Shown here piece by piece: positions 15,079-23,223 of a DNA stretch of 36,360 nt. Location: positions 1 through 36,360 of the forward strand of contig NZ_JBEPIJ010000023.1 of assembly GCF_040327995.1 (NCBI RefSeq). The letters are read 5' to 3'. A program made the position numbers and the translations under genes. Source of the DNA: Solimonas thermocellulolyticum (GTDB taxonomy: Bacteria > Pseudomonadota > Gammaproteobacteria > Nevskiales > Nevskiaceae). Positions within the stretch are counted from its first letter, which is position 1. Each line of letters opens with the position of its first letter. Below the pieces are notes generated by a model. That model was not told the origin of the DNA. It saw only the letters and a program-made list of their open reading frames with translations, and did not search any database.

Positions 15079-17055
15079 TCAGGCCTTGCCGGCGAGCTGG
15101 TCGACGATGGCCGGGTTTTCCAGCGTGGACGTGTCCTGCGTGATCGCCTCGCCCCTTGCAATCGAGCGCAGCAGGCGGCGCATGATCTTGCCGCTGCGGG
15201 TCTTGGGCAGGTTGTCGGCGAAGCGGATGTCGTCGGGCTTGGCGATCGCGCCGATCTGCTTGGCCACGTGGTCGCGTAGCTCCTTGGCGAGTTGTTCGGC
15301 CTCGGCGCCGGTCGGGCGCGCCCCCTTGCAGATCACGAACGCGAACACCGCCTCGCCCTTGACCTCGTGCGGGCGGCCGACGACCGCGGCCTCGGCGACG
15401 CGCGGATGCGCGACTAGGGCACTTTCGACTTCCATCGTGCCGAGGCGGTGGCCGGAGACGTTGAGCACGTCGTCGACGCGGCCCATGATCCAGAAGTAGC
15501 CGTCGGCGTCGCGGTGTGCGGAGTCGCCGGCGACGTAGTACTTGTTCCCGAACTGCGCCCAGTAGGTCTTGATGTAGCGTTCGTTGTCGCCCCAGATCGT
15601 GCGCAGCATCGACGGCCAGGGCTTGCGGATCACGAGGTAGCCACCGGCGTTCGCCTCCTTCACCGGCTCGCCGGATTCGTCGACGACATCGGCGAAGATG
15701 CCGGGCAGGGGCTTGGTGCAGGAGCCGGGCTTGGTCGGCACCGCCCCCGGCACCGGCGCGATCATGATGCTGCCGGTCTCGGTCTGCCACCAGGTATCCA
15801 CGATCGGCAGCTTCTCCTTGCCGATCACGCGGTGGTACCACATCCACGCCTCGGGGTTGATCGGCTCGCCGACGCTGCCGAGCAAGCGCAGTTTGGACAG
15901 GTCGTACTGCGCCGGGAATGAATCGCCGAGCTTCATCAGCGCGCGGATCGCGGTCGGTGCGGTGTAGAAGATAGTGACCCCGTGATCCTGGCAGAGCTTC
16001 CAGAAGCGGCCGGCGTCCGGCACCGTCGGTGCGCCCTCGTACATCAGGATGGTCGCACCGTTGGACAGGGGACCGTAGGCCACATAGCTATGCCCGGTGA
16101 TCCAGCCGACATCGGCGGTGCACCAGAACACGTCGTCGTCGCGCAGGTCGAAGACCCACTGGCAGGTGAGCGTCGCGCCGAGCAGATAACCCGCCGACGA
16201 ATGCTGGATGCCCTTGGGCTTGCCGGTGGAGCCGGAGGTGTAGAGCAGGAACAGCGGGTGCTCGGCCTCGACCCAGGCCGGATCGCAGCGGTCGGCCTGC
16301 TGCGCCATCAGCTCGTGCCACCACAGGTCGCGACCTTCAATGAAGGGCACCTCATGGCCGGTGCGCTTGAGCATGACGACCTTCTCGATGGTCTTCGCGC
16401 CGGCGGCGAGTGCATCGTCCACCGCCTTTTTGAGTTCCACGATGTTGCCGCCGCGGTGGCCCCCGTCGGCGGTGATGACCAAACGCGCACCGGCATCCTC
16501 GATGCGGTCTTTGAGCGAGGTCGCCGAGAAGCCGCCGAACACCACCGAATGCACCGCGCCGATGCGCGCACAGGCCTGCATCGCGATGACGGCCTCCGGC
16601 ACCATCGGCATGTAGATGACGACGCGATCGCCGGCGCGGATGCCCAGGGACTTCAGGCCATTGGCGAGCTTGCAGACCTCGGCGTAGAGCTGTTTGTACG
16701 TGTAGTGGCGCGTGTCGCCCTTCTCGCCTTCGAAGCGGATCGCGATCTTGTCGCCGCGCGTCGCCAGATGGCGGTCCAGACAGTTCACCGAGACATTGGT
16801 CTTGCCGTCGGCGAACCAGCGGTAGTTCGGCGCGTTCGACTCATCGAGCGCCTCGGTGAACGGCGTCTGCCAGGCCAGCTCCTTCTTTGCCAGATCGGCC
16901 CAGAAGCCGACGGGGTCTTTCGCCGCTGCCGCGTGCAGCGCATCGAGCTTGGCCGCATCCAGGCGCGCGCGTGCGACGAAATCGGCGGTGGGGTCGAACA
17001 CGCGATTCTCGCTCAGCACCGACTGGATGGTTTCGTGGCTCTTTGCGCTGCTCAT
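15079..17055 (-). CDS. acs: Acetyl-CoA synthetase (acetate--CoA ligase, AMP-forming)
   Basis: This enzyme activates acetate with ATP and CoA to acetyl-CoA, the high-affinity scavenging route. The start ATG 17055 has GGAGG six bases upstream and yields 658 residues, near the usual 650. Key blocks are the P-loop-like LLYTSGSTGKPKGI, the acyl pocket ADVGWITGHSYVAYGPL, TWWQTETGS, the hinge YFWIMGRVDDVLNVSGHRLGT, and the C-terminal PKTRSGKIMRRLLR. The Lys in that last block is the residue reversibly acetylated by Pat-type enzymes in characterised Acs. It lies 122 bases downstream of a DcaP-like porin gene with a large hairpin between them, next to crbR and crbS, known regulators of acs in Vibrio and Pseudomonas. 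Co-transcription with the porin is likely. Confidence 0.97.
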   Translation of the reverse strand: MSSAKSHETIQSVLSENRVFDPTADFVARARLDAAKLDALHAAAAKDPVGFWADLAKKELAWQTPFTEALDESNAPNYRWFADGKTNVSVNCLDRHLATRGDKIAIRFEGEKGDTRHYTYKQLYAEVCKLANGLKSLGIRAGDRVVIYMPMVPEAVIAMQACARIGAVHSVVFGGFSATSLKDRIEDAGARLVITADGGHRGGNIVELKKAVDDALAAGAKTIEKVVMLKRTGHEVPFIEGRDLWWHELMAQQADRCDPAWVEAEHPLFLLYTSGSTGKPKGIQHSSAGYLLGATLTCQWVFDLRDDDVFWCTADVGWITGHSYVAYGPLSNGATILMYEGAPTVPDAGRFWKLCQDHGVTIFYTAPTAIRALMKLGDSFPAQYDLSKLRLLGSVGEPINPEAWMWYHRVIGKEKLPIVDTWWQTETGSIMIAPVPGAVPTKPGSCTKPLPGIFADVVDESGEPVKEANAGGYLVIRKPWPSMLRTIWGDNERYIKTYWAQFGNKYYVAGDSAHRDADGYFWIMGRVDDVLNVSGHRLGTMEVESALVAHPRVAEAAVVGRPHEVKGEAVFAFVICKGARPTGAEAEQLAKELRDHVAKQIGAIAKPDDIRFADNLPKTRSGKIMRRLLRSIARGEAITQDTSTLENPAIVDQLAGKA

Positions 17056-17119
17056 CTGGGGCCTCCTGCGGGGGTCTGGTCGTGGGCGCACTGTGGGCGC
17101 TGGGGGGTTGTTATGGCAT

Positions 17120-17151
17120 GGGCCGCCGCCGGCGTCCACCGGCGGCGGCCC
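17120..17151 (-). terminator. 13-bp GC-only hairpin between porin gene and acs (attenuator-like)
   Basis: GGGCCGCCGCCGG (17120-17132) and CCGGCGGCGGCCC (17139-17151) pair perfectly around a six-base loop. On the minus strand no U-run follows, so it is not a classic intrinsic terminator. It may cause partial termination, protect the upstream porin mRNA from 3' exonucleases, or separate expression of the porin from acs, whose start is 65 bases beyond it. Confidence 0.5.
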
Positions 17152-17177
17152 GCGGCGCGCAGCCTGTGCAGCGCGCG

Positions 17178-18386
17178 TCAGAACACGTATTTCGCCGAGA
17201 ACTGCAGGCGGTCGAGACTGCCGTCTGCGCCGGACTCGACTTCACGCTCGGCATGCCGGTACTCGGCGCCGACGGTGATCTTCGCCACCGGCGAATACAG
17301 CAGGTTGACGCTGCCGCTGACGATGCGCTTGGTCACGCCGTCGCCGGTGAGCACGACATCGTTGTCGGCCTGGAAGGTCGATGCGGTGATCGTCGTGCGC
17401 AGCTTCGGGCTCCAGGCGTGGCGGTAGGCGATGTAGCCGGCAGCGATGCCGATCGCTTCGAGATCGTCGCCATCGCGCACCGCGTCGGCGGAGATGCCTA
17501 GACCGATGTAACGGCCGATGCCTTCGCCCCAGTTGGCCATGAAGCGGATGTCGTCGTTGGGCCCCAGCGGCAGCTTGCCGGAGACACTCAGGCCGTAGCC
17601 GATCGCGTCCGCATCCAGGCCCTCGTCTGCTTCGGTGGCGGGATTGTCGGCATCGTCGGCCGCAAGCTGACGAACGATGCCGGCTATGCCGAAGTTGCCG
17701 CCGTTGCCAACCGGCGTGATCCAGCGTGCGACCAGGTCCGGCACGCGGCTGTCGTTCTTGGCGCCAAGGCCGGTGACCGTGGTCTCCGGGTTCTCGATCG
17801 CGATCGCGAACGGCCCCGAGCCGTAGCGCACCATCGGCTGGCGGTCGAACACGGTGCCGTCGGTGGGAAAGGCGACGAAGTCCAGCGTCTCCGGAATCGC
17901 GCCGAGATTCTGGAAGGTGCTCCACTCCTGCCCGAGCAGCCAGTTGCCATAGGTGATGAAGGCGCGGCGCAGGCCCGGGTTGTAGGCATTGGTCACGACC
18001 TCGTTGCCGGCGCCCTGATTGACGATGAAATCGAACTCGATGTGCGCGCCCAGGGTCACGCCGTTTTCGAGCGGCGTCTTCGCGCCGAGGAACAGGCGCG
18101 TCTCCTTGGCGTGGAGGTCGAGGGCATCGTAGCTGCTGCCGCCGCCGGCGGAGACCGGGATCGTCGACGGCACGTACAGGTCGCGCGAGGTGCTCTGCGC
18201 GACCTCGCCTTCGGAGAAGCGGCTGTAGAGCACGTCGAGCTTGACGTAGCCGCCCCAGTTGAGCGTGGTTTCGCCGAACCTGGTCTCGCCCGCCTGGGCA
18301 ACGCCGGATGCGCAGGCGATGCTGGCGGCCAATGCGTGGCGCAGCCAGGGCTGCGCGTCGCGCCTGGTGTTCATCGGTGTGTTCAT
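17178..18386 (-). CDS. DcaP-like trimeric outer-membrane porin
   Basis: This is a predicted outer-membrane beta-barrel for small anionic solutes. Of 402 residues, a signal peptide covers about the first 32 (basic start, LAASIACASGVAQA cleavage region). The mature part begins with TLNWGGYVKLDVLYSRF, the first-strand pattern of the DcaP family, followed by alternating strands with aromatic girdles. LGAHIEFDF and ITYGNWLLGQEWSTFQNL are family blocks. It ends in AKYVF, with the terminal Phe expected for BAM-dependent barrels. GAGGAGA precedes ATG 18386. Its place upstream of acs, and beside crbR across a divergent promoter with two CrbR-like sites, suggests it admits acetate or other short carboxylates; DcaP itself was linked to dicarboxylate use. 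Confidence 0.85.
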   Translation of the reverse strand: MNTPMNTRRDAQPWLRHALAASIACASGVAQAGETRFGETTLNWGGYVKLDVLYSRFSEGEVAQSTSRDLYVPSTIPVSAGGGSSYDALDLHAKETRLFLGAKTPLENGVTLGAHIEFDFIVNQGAGNEVVTNAYNPGLRRAFITYGNWLLGQEWSTFQNLGAIPETLDFVAFPTDGTVFDRQPMVRYGSGPFAIAIENPETTVTGLGAKNDSRVPDLVARWITPVGNGGNFGIAGIVRQLAADDADNPATEADEGLDADAIGYGLSVSGKLPLGPNDDIRFMANWGEGIGRYIGLGISADAVRDGDDLEAIGIAAGYIAYRHAWSPKLRTTITASTFQADNDVVLTGDGVTKRIVSGSVNLLYSPVAKITVGAEYRHAEREVESGADGSLDRLQFSAKYVF

Positions 18387-18463
18387 GCCGTCTCCTCGTC
18401 GTGATGCGCGCCGTGGGCGGCGCTTCGAGGTCGGACTGTGCGCGGGCGTGCAGGCTTTCGACC

Positions 18464-18480
18464 ATTCGCCCTTGGTCGAA
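18464..18480 (-). promoter_or_regulatory. Candidate CrbR site B, upstream of the porin gene
   Basis: On the minus strand this reads TTCGACCAAGGGCGAAT, matching sites A, C and D in this window. TTCGACC at 18457-18463 and GGTCGAA at 18474-18480 also form a perfect 7-bp inverted repeat. Just downstream in the porin direction GGTCGA (18463-18458), a 17-base spacer and CACAGT (18440-18435) make a weak promoter, which would need an activator. Assignment to CrbR is inferred from position and recurrence. Confidence 0.5.
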
Positions 18481-18492
18481 TCGGGTGGGATC

Positions 18493-18510
18493 TACGACCA
18501 AGGTCGAATA
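18493..18510 (+). promoter_or_regulatory. Candidate CrbR site A, upstream of crbR
   Basis: TACGACCAAGGTCGAATA contains the near-perfect palindrome CGACCAAGGTCG (18495-18506). It ends at a possible weak -35 (TACGAC 18509-18514), with CAAGAT at 18532-18537 as a -10 after 17 bases. It could serve as an autoregulatory site for crbR or as a second site for the divergent porin promoter. Confidence 0.5.
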
Positions 18511-18570
18511 CGACGACGCGCGCGGCTGGCACAAGATGAGCGCTGCCGGTCACCGGAATACACTCGGCTC

Positions 18571-19257
18571 ATGGCTGCGCAGACCGTTGTCATCGCGGAC
18601 GACCATCCGCTGTTCCGCAGCGCGCTGGCGCAGGCGCTGCGGAAGATGCTGCCGGACGCCGAGCTGCGCGAGGTCGCGGATTTCGCGTCGCTGCGTGCGC
18701 TGGTCGCGGACGAGGCCGGCATCGACTTGGTGCTGCTCGATCTGCAGATGCCCGGCGCGCAAGGCTTCTCCTCGCTGCTGTTCCTGCGCAGCGAGCATCC
18801 GGACATCCCGGTGGTGATCGTGTCGGGCCGCGAGGAGCCGGAACTCATGCGGCGGGCGCTGGACTTCGGCGCCGCCGGCTACATTCCCAAGTCATGCAGT
18901 TTCGAGCAGATGAGCGAGGGTCTGCGCGAGGTGCTCGCCGGCGATATCTGGACGCCGCCGCAGCTCGCCGAAGCGCCGCCGTCGACCGATACCGACCGTG
19001 AGCTCGCGCAGCGCATCGCCAGCCTGTCGCCGCAGCAGTACCGTGTCTTCATGATGCTGGCCGACGGGCGTCTGAACAAGCAGATCGCCTTCGAGCTGGG
19101 CGTGATGGAGGCCACCGTCAAGGCGCACATGACGGCGATTCTGAACAAGCTTGGCTTCGTCCGTCGCACGCAGGCGGCGCTGCTCGCGCAGCGCCTGCTG
19201 CAGACCGAGGCGATGCCGCTGGCCGTGCCCGACACCGGCGACGACGGCGTCGACTGA
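18571..19257 (+). CDS. crbR: LuxR-family response regulator of the CrbR/ErdR type
   Basis: This 228-residue cytosolic transcription factor has an N-terminal receiver (residues 5-120: VVIADDHPLFRSAL, phospho-acceptor Asp57 in LLDLQMPG, Lys in GYIPKS) and a C-terminal LuxR/NarL helix-turn-helix near residues 152-215 (LSPQQYRVF...NKQIAFELGV...VKAHMTAILNKLG). ATG 18571 fits the receiver start, although the Shine-Dalgarno is weak. Characterised relatives CrbR (Vibrio cholerae) and ErdR (Pseudomonas) activate acs in response to the SLC5-kinase CrbS/MxtR; the likely cognate kinase is the convergent gene 19 bases away. Its neighbours acs, porin and symporter are the expected targets. The family is certain, and the CrbR assignment rests on context and similarity. 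Confidence 0.88.
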   Translation: MAAQTVVIADDHPLFRSALAQALRKMLPDAELREVADFASLRALVADEAGIDLVLLDLQMPGAQGFSSLLFLRSEHPDIPVVIVSGREEPELMRRALDFGAAGYIPKSCSFEQMSEGLREVLAGDIWTPPQLAEAPPSTDTDRELAQRIASLSPQQYRVFMMLADGRLNKQIAFELGVMEATVKAHMTAILNKLGFVRRTQAALLAQRLLQTEAMPLAVPDTGDDGVD

Positions 19258-19276
19258 GGTTTCGACTGCGGTGTCG

Positions 19277-22200
19277 TCAGCGGCGTGCGGCGAGCAGCCG
19301 GCTCAGCAGCGCGCGCAGCTTGGCGACTGCGACCGGCTTGGGCAGGAAGGCGTAGCCGCGATCGAGCGCCGCCTGACGCGCCTGCGGCGTGTGATCCGCG
19401 GTGATGACGACGCCGGGCACCGCCCGCGCCCAGCGCGCCTGTAGTGCGTCGAGCGCATTGATGCCGGAGGCGCCGTGATCGAGGTGATAGTCGGCGAGCA
19501 CCAGATCCGGTGGTGTCGCACTGGCTTGCAGCGCCTGGTCGAGATTGCGGCAGGCGCACACGCGGCAGCCCCAGCTTTCGAGCAGCGCGCGCAGACCGGC
19601 GAGCACATCGGCTTCGTTCTCGATGCACAGCACCTGCACGCCGATGAAGGCCGGCTGCGGCTGCGGCTGTGACGCGACCGCAGCCTGCACGGCCGTGGCG
19701 TCGCCCAGTGGCACGCTGACCCAGAACACGCTGCCGCGACCCGCGGTCGAACGCAGGCCGATGGGGTGGCCGAGCAGCCGGGCGCTGCGCTCGGCGATGG
19801 CCAGCCCGAGGCCCAGGCCGCGCTCGCCCTGCGCATCGTGGCTGTGCAGGCGGCGGAACTCCTCGAAGATGTCGGCCTGCCGGTCGGGGGGAATGCCGGG
19901 GCCGGTGTCCCAGACCTCGATGCGCAGTGCACTGCCCGCGCGACGGCAGCCGAGCAGCACGCCGCCGCGTTCGGTGTAGCGCAGCGCGTTGGACAGAAAG
20001 TTCTGCAGGATGCGTCGCAGCAGACCCGGATCGGTGTGTACGACCTGAGCGCTCTTGCGCACGCGCAGGCGCAGGCCGCGTTCCTGCGCGAGCACCGTGA
20101 AATCGGTGGCCAGCGGATCGAGGATGTCGGCGAGCGACACGTGTTCGCGGCGCACCGGCAGCGCGCCGGCGTCGAGGCGCGAGATGTCGAGCAGCGCCGA
20201 CAGCAGGCGTTCGGCGGCAGCGAGCGAGCCTTCGACATTGCGCATCAGCGCTTCCGCTTCGGCGCCGATGCGTGCACGGTCGCGCGCGGCGACGAACAGC
20301 CGCGCAGCGCTGATCGGCTGCACCAGATCATGCGAGGCGGCGGCGAGAAAGCGTGTCTTCGCCGCGTTCGCGCGTTCGGCCGCCGACTTGGCGAGCGCGA
20401 GTTCGCCGGCCAGATGCGACAGCTCCTGGGTGCGTTCGCGCACGCGCTGTTCGAGCGTATCGGCAAGTTCCTGCAGGCGCGTCTCGGCCTGCTTGTACGC
20501 GGTGACATCGGTGTAGCTGGTGACGAAGCCGCCGCCGGGCATCGGATTGCCGCGGATCTGGATCACCTGGCCGTCCGGCATGCGCCGCTCGTGCTCGTAG
20601 GCGCGGCCGGCGCGCATGTGTTCGAGCCGGCGTTCGATCAGCGCCTCGATCTGCTCACCGTCGTTGCCGAGCAGGCCGCGGCGCGCGTTGTAGCGCAGCA
20701 GATCCTCGATCGGCTGCTCCTGCACGACGAGCTCGGGCGGGTAGTCGAACAGCTCGACATAGCGCCGGTTCCAGGCGACCAGGCGCAACTCGCGATCGAC
20801 CACGCTGACGCCCTGCGGCAGATGTTCGAGCGCTGCCTGAAGCAGTTCGCGCGAGAACTGCAGCGCGTGCGAGGTTTCGTCGAGCACGCGGATCACGTCC
20901 TCGACCTGCATGTCGCGGCCGCGCAGCATCGCCGACATCACCACCCGGGCCGACGAGGCGCCGAGCGCGCCGGCGAGCAGGCGTTCGCTGGCACGCAGCA
21001 TCTGCGGCGTCGCGCGGTCGCGGTCGTGCAGGCGCATGCCGGCGCGCTCGCCGAAGTCGCGCAGCAGCTCGCTGGCGCGCTCGGCGCCGAAGAAGCGTTC
21101 GAGCAGAATGCGCAGATCGCCGACGGTGGTGCTGCCGGAAAGGCTTTTGCCCGGTGCCGGCGGCGGCGCGGCAACGTCGATGAAACGCACCGCATGCAGA
21201 TGGTCGCGCAGGCCCGGCGTGACCCAGCCCGAGACCAGCACATAGCCGGCGAGGTTGAACGCCAGGCTCCACATCGTGCCGTGGGTGACAGGGTCGAGCC
21301 AGTCGATGCCGAACAGGCCGTGCGGGCGCAGCCAGCCGATGCCCAGCGGGCCGTCGCGCAGCAGGGCGCTGTCGGCGCCGAGCAGGGCCGGCAGCATCAG
21401 CGTGTACGCCCAGATCGCGAAGCCGGCGAGCAGGCCGGCGAACACGCCCTGATGGGTGCCGCGGCGCCAGTACAGGCCGCCGATCAGCGCCGGCGCGAAC
21501 TGCAGCACCGCGGAAAACGACAGCAGGCCGATCGAGGTCAGCGTGCGGTCTGCGACCACTCGCGTGTACAGCCAGGCCAGCGCCAGCAGCAGCACGATGC
21601 TGACGCGGCGCACGGTCTTGATCAGCCCGGACAGATCCTTGCCGCGCGCCAGACCCAGCGGATGCCAGCGCAGCAGCGCCGGCATCACCAGCTCGTTGCT
21701 GAGCATCGTCGACAGCGCGATTGCCGAGACGATGACCATGCTGGTTGCTGCCGAGAACCCGCCGATGTAGGCGAACAGCGCGAGCTGTGTGCGTTCGCCG
21801 GCCAGCGGCACGCCGAGCACGTACATGTCCGGTGCCGAGACATGTCCGGCGACCAGCGCGCCGGCGCCGGCGATCGGCAGCACGAACACCGAGACCAGCA
21901 GCAGATAGACCGGAAACACCCAGCGCGCGGTGCGCAGCTCGCTGCGGTGCTGGTGCTCGACCACCATGATCTGGAACTGGCGCGGCAGGCAGATGATCGC
22001 CGCCATCGCCAGCACGGTCTGCGCGATGAAGCCAGTCATCCAGTCGGGACGCGCCATCGCCTCGGTGACCTGCGGCTGTCCGAGGGCCGCGGTGATCGCA
22101 TCGCCCATGCCGTCGAACACGCCGTAGGCGGCGTACAGGCCGATCGCGACGAAGGCGAGCAGCTTGACCACGGACTCGAAGGCCACGGCCAGCACCAGGC

Positions 22201-22759
22201 CATGGTGGCTCTCGCTCGAAGACACATGGCGCGTGCCGAAAAGGATTGCGAACGCGCTCAGCAGCGCTGCCGTCACCAGCGCGCCGTCGCCGAGCCAGCC
22301 GCCGCCGGCCGGCGAGGGCTGCGTCATTACGCGCAACGAGTCGGCCACGGCTTTGAGTTGCAGCGCGAGGTAGGGCAGTACGCCGATGACCGCGATCAGC
22401 GTCACCAGGCTGGCCAGTGCCTGGCGGCGGCCGTAGCGCGCGCCGATGAAGTCGGCGATCGAGGTGATGTTGTGATGCCGGCACAGCGCGATCAGCCGTT
22501 CGAGCAGCGGCGCGCCGAGCAGGAACACCGTCATCGGCCCGAGGTAGATCGGCAGATAGTCCCAGCCGCTGGCGGCGGCGCGGCCGACCGCGCCGTAAAA
22601 GGTCCAGGAGGTGCAGTAGACGGCGAGCGCCAGACTGTAGGTCAGCGGCCGTGCGCGCGTCTGTTCGCCGCGCGCCGCGCGGCGGTCGCCCCAGTACGCG
22701 ATCGCGAACAGCAGGCCGACATAGGCCGCGGATATCAGCAGCAAGGACCAGCCGGGCAT
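19277..22759 (-). CDS. crbS: SLC5-type sensor hybrid histidine kinase (CrbS/MxtR-like)
   Basis: This 1160-residue inner-membrane protein joins a transporter to a kinase. Residues 1 to about 510 are a sodium:solute-symporter-like domain with about 13 helices (YSLALAVYCTSWTFYGAVG is the CrbS/CbrA-type signature). A STAC-like linker follows (about 550-625), then a PAS domain (640-755) and a coiled coil (755-800). HisKA has phospho-acceptor His810 (FLAAASHDLVQPI), the ATPase domain is at 915-1030 (N-box NFLSNALRY), and a C-terminal receiver carries Asp1090 (VLADYHLDHG). ATG 22759 has GGGAGG upstream. Homologues sense acetate-related signals and control acs via CrbR. The internal receiver implies a phosphorelay or kinase sink. 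The transported or sensed ligand is not visible in the sequence. Confidence 0.92.
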   Translation of the reverse strand: MPGWSLLLISAAYVGLLFAIAYWGDRRAARGEQTRARPLTYSLALAVYCTSWTFYGAVGRAAASGWDYLPIYLGPMTVFLLGAPLLERLIALCRHHNITSIADFIGARYGRRQALASLVTLIAVIGVLPYLALQLKAVADSLRVMTQPSPAGGGWLGDGALVTAALLSAFAILFGTRHVSSSESHHGLVLAVAFESVVKLLAFVAIGLYAAYGVFDGMGDAITAALGQPQVTEAMARPDWMTGFIAQTVLAMAAIICLPRQFQIMVVEHQHRSELRTARWVFPVYLLLVSVFVLPIAGAGALVAGHVSAPDMYVLGVPLAGERTQLALFAYIGGFSAATSMVIVSAIALSTMLSNELVMPALLRWHPLGLARGKDLSGLIKTVRRVSIVLLLALAWLYTRVVADRTLTSIGLLSFSAVLQFAPALIGGLYWRRGTHQGVFAGLLAGFAIWAYTLMLPALLGADSALLRDGPLGIGWLRPHGLFGIDWLDPVTHGTMWSLAFNLAGYVLVSGWVTPGLRDHLHAVRFIDVAAPPPAPGKSLSGSTTVGDLRILLERFFGAERASELLRDFGERAGMRLHDRDRATPQMLRASERLLAGALGASSARVVMSAMLRGRDMQVEDVIRVLDETSHALQFSRELLQAALEHLPQGVSVVDRELRLVAWNRRYVELFDYPPELVVQEQPIEDLLRYNARRGLLGNDGEQIEALIERRLEHMRAGRAYEHERRMPDGQVIQIRGNPMPGGGFVTSYTDVTAYKQAETRLQELADTLEQRVRERTQELSHLAGELALAKSAAERANAAKTRFLAAASHDLVQPISAARLFVAARDRARIGAEAEALMRNVEGSLAAAERLLSALLDISRLDAGALPVRREHVSLADILDPLATDFTVLAQERGLRLRVRKSAQVVHTDPGLLRRILQNFLSNALRYTERGGVLLGCRRAGSALRIEVWDTGPGIPPDRQADIFEEFRRLHSHDAQGERGLGLGLAIAERSARLLGHPIGLRSTAGRGSVFWVSVPLGDATAVQAAVASQPQPQPAFIGVQVLCIENEADVLAGLRALLESWGCRVCACRNLDQALQASATPPDLVLADYHLDHGASGINALDALQARWARAVPGVVITADHTPQARQAALDRGYAFLPKPVAVAKLRALLSRLLAARR

Positions 22760-22787
22760 GCGCCTCCCGGGGCGATGGGTCGGTCGC

Positions 22788-22816
22788 AGTGTAGCGACGC
22801 ACGTCACCAACGTGCA
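22788..22816 (-). promoter_or_regulatory. Candidate sigma-70 promoter of crbS
   Basis: On the minus strand TGCACG (22816-22811), a 17-base spacer and TACACT (22793-22788) lie 29 bases before the crbS start codon. The -10 is good and the -35 weak. Palindromic site C lies 17 bases upstream of the -35, compatible with activation or feedback control. Confidence 0.4.
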
Positions 22817-22832
22817 CCGGCGGCAGGACCGC

Positions 22833-22848
22833 TGCGACCAAAGTCGCA
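22833..22848 (+). promoter_or_regulatory. Candidate CrbR site C in the crbS/DUF4212 divergent region
   Basis: TGCGACCAAAGTCGCA is a perfect 6-bp inverted repeat (TGCGAC/GTCGCA) around CAAA, and shares CGACCAA and GTCG with site A. It lies between the crbS promoter candidate and site D. Confidence 0.5.
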
Positions 22849-22866
22849 GGCGCGGGCGCCTGGTGC

Positions 22867-22911
22867 TTAGACCAAAGTAGCGATGGCCGTGTGCCGCGCC
22901 ATTGCTAGATT
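22867..22911 (+). promoter_or_regulatory. Candidate CrbR site D with promoter of the DUF4212-symporter pair
   Basis: TTAGACCAAAGTAGCGA (22867-22883) matches sites A-C. It is directly followed by a poor -35 (ATGGCC 22883-22888), a 17-base spacer and a good -10 (TAGATT 22906-22911). A weak -35 touched by an upstream site is the layout of an activator-dependent promoter. Transcription would begin about 35 bases before the DUF4212 start. Confidence 0.5.
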
Positions 22912-22952
22912 GGCAGGCGACGCATCTCGCGCGTGCATTGGAGGAGCAATCA

Positions 22953-23213
22953 ATGGCTGAGAACACATCGGCAGATGCCTATTGGAAGGCCAACATCCGC
23001 TTGGTGCTGTGTCTGCTGGCGATCTGGTTCGCGGTGTCCTACGGCGCCGGCATCCTGTTCGCCGACTGGCTCGACCAGTTCCGTATCGGCGGGTTCAAGC
23101 TCGGCTTCTGGTTCGCCCAGCAGGGATCCATCTACGTCTTCGTCGGACTGATCTTCTACTACGTCTGGCGCATGAACCGGCTCGATCGCGAGCACGACGT
23201 CCACGAGGACTAG
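22953..23213 (+). CDS. DUF4212 small membrane subunit of sodium:solute symporter
   Basis: This 86-residue membrane protein starts at ATG 22953, with GGAGGAG eight bases upstream. It has the DUF4212 pattern: YWKANIRLVLCLLAIWF (first helix), then a loop with GGFKLGFWFAQQGSIYVFVGLIFYY (second helix), and MNRLDRE at the end. Members are nearly always encoded just before a VC_2705-type sodium:solute symporter and are thought to be its small subunit; that symporter follows ten bases later. The N-terminus is probably cytosolic. Its exact role in transport is not established. It is too small to transport alone, and the conserved pairing suggests assembly or stability of the large subunit. Confidence 0.9.
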   Translation: MAENTSADAYWKANIRLVLCLLAIWFAVSYGAGILFADWLDQFRIGGFKLGFWFAQQGSIYVFVGLIFYYVWRMNRLDREHDVHED

Positions 23214-23223
23214 GAGAAATCAG

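Noticed and set aside
17071..17085. CACGACCAGACCCC (minus strand) before acs as a fifth CrbR-like site
   Set aside because: Only one half matches (CGACCA), the other half of the palindrome is missing, and it lies just before the ribosome binding site, too close to act as an activator site.
15982..17427. 481-codon plus-strand open frame opposite acs and the porin
   Set aside because: Antisense shadow of acs that runs on through the hairpin into the porin gene, as expected for non-coding read-through.
19766..22870. 1034-codon open frame on the plus strand opposite crbS
   Set aside because: It is the antisense of a convincing SLC5-histidine kinase. Its composition (Arg, Gln, His, Ala, Asp rich, no domains) is what the reverse complement of GC-rich coding DNA yields.
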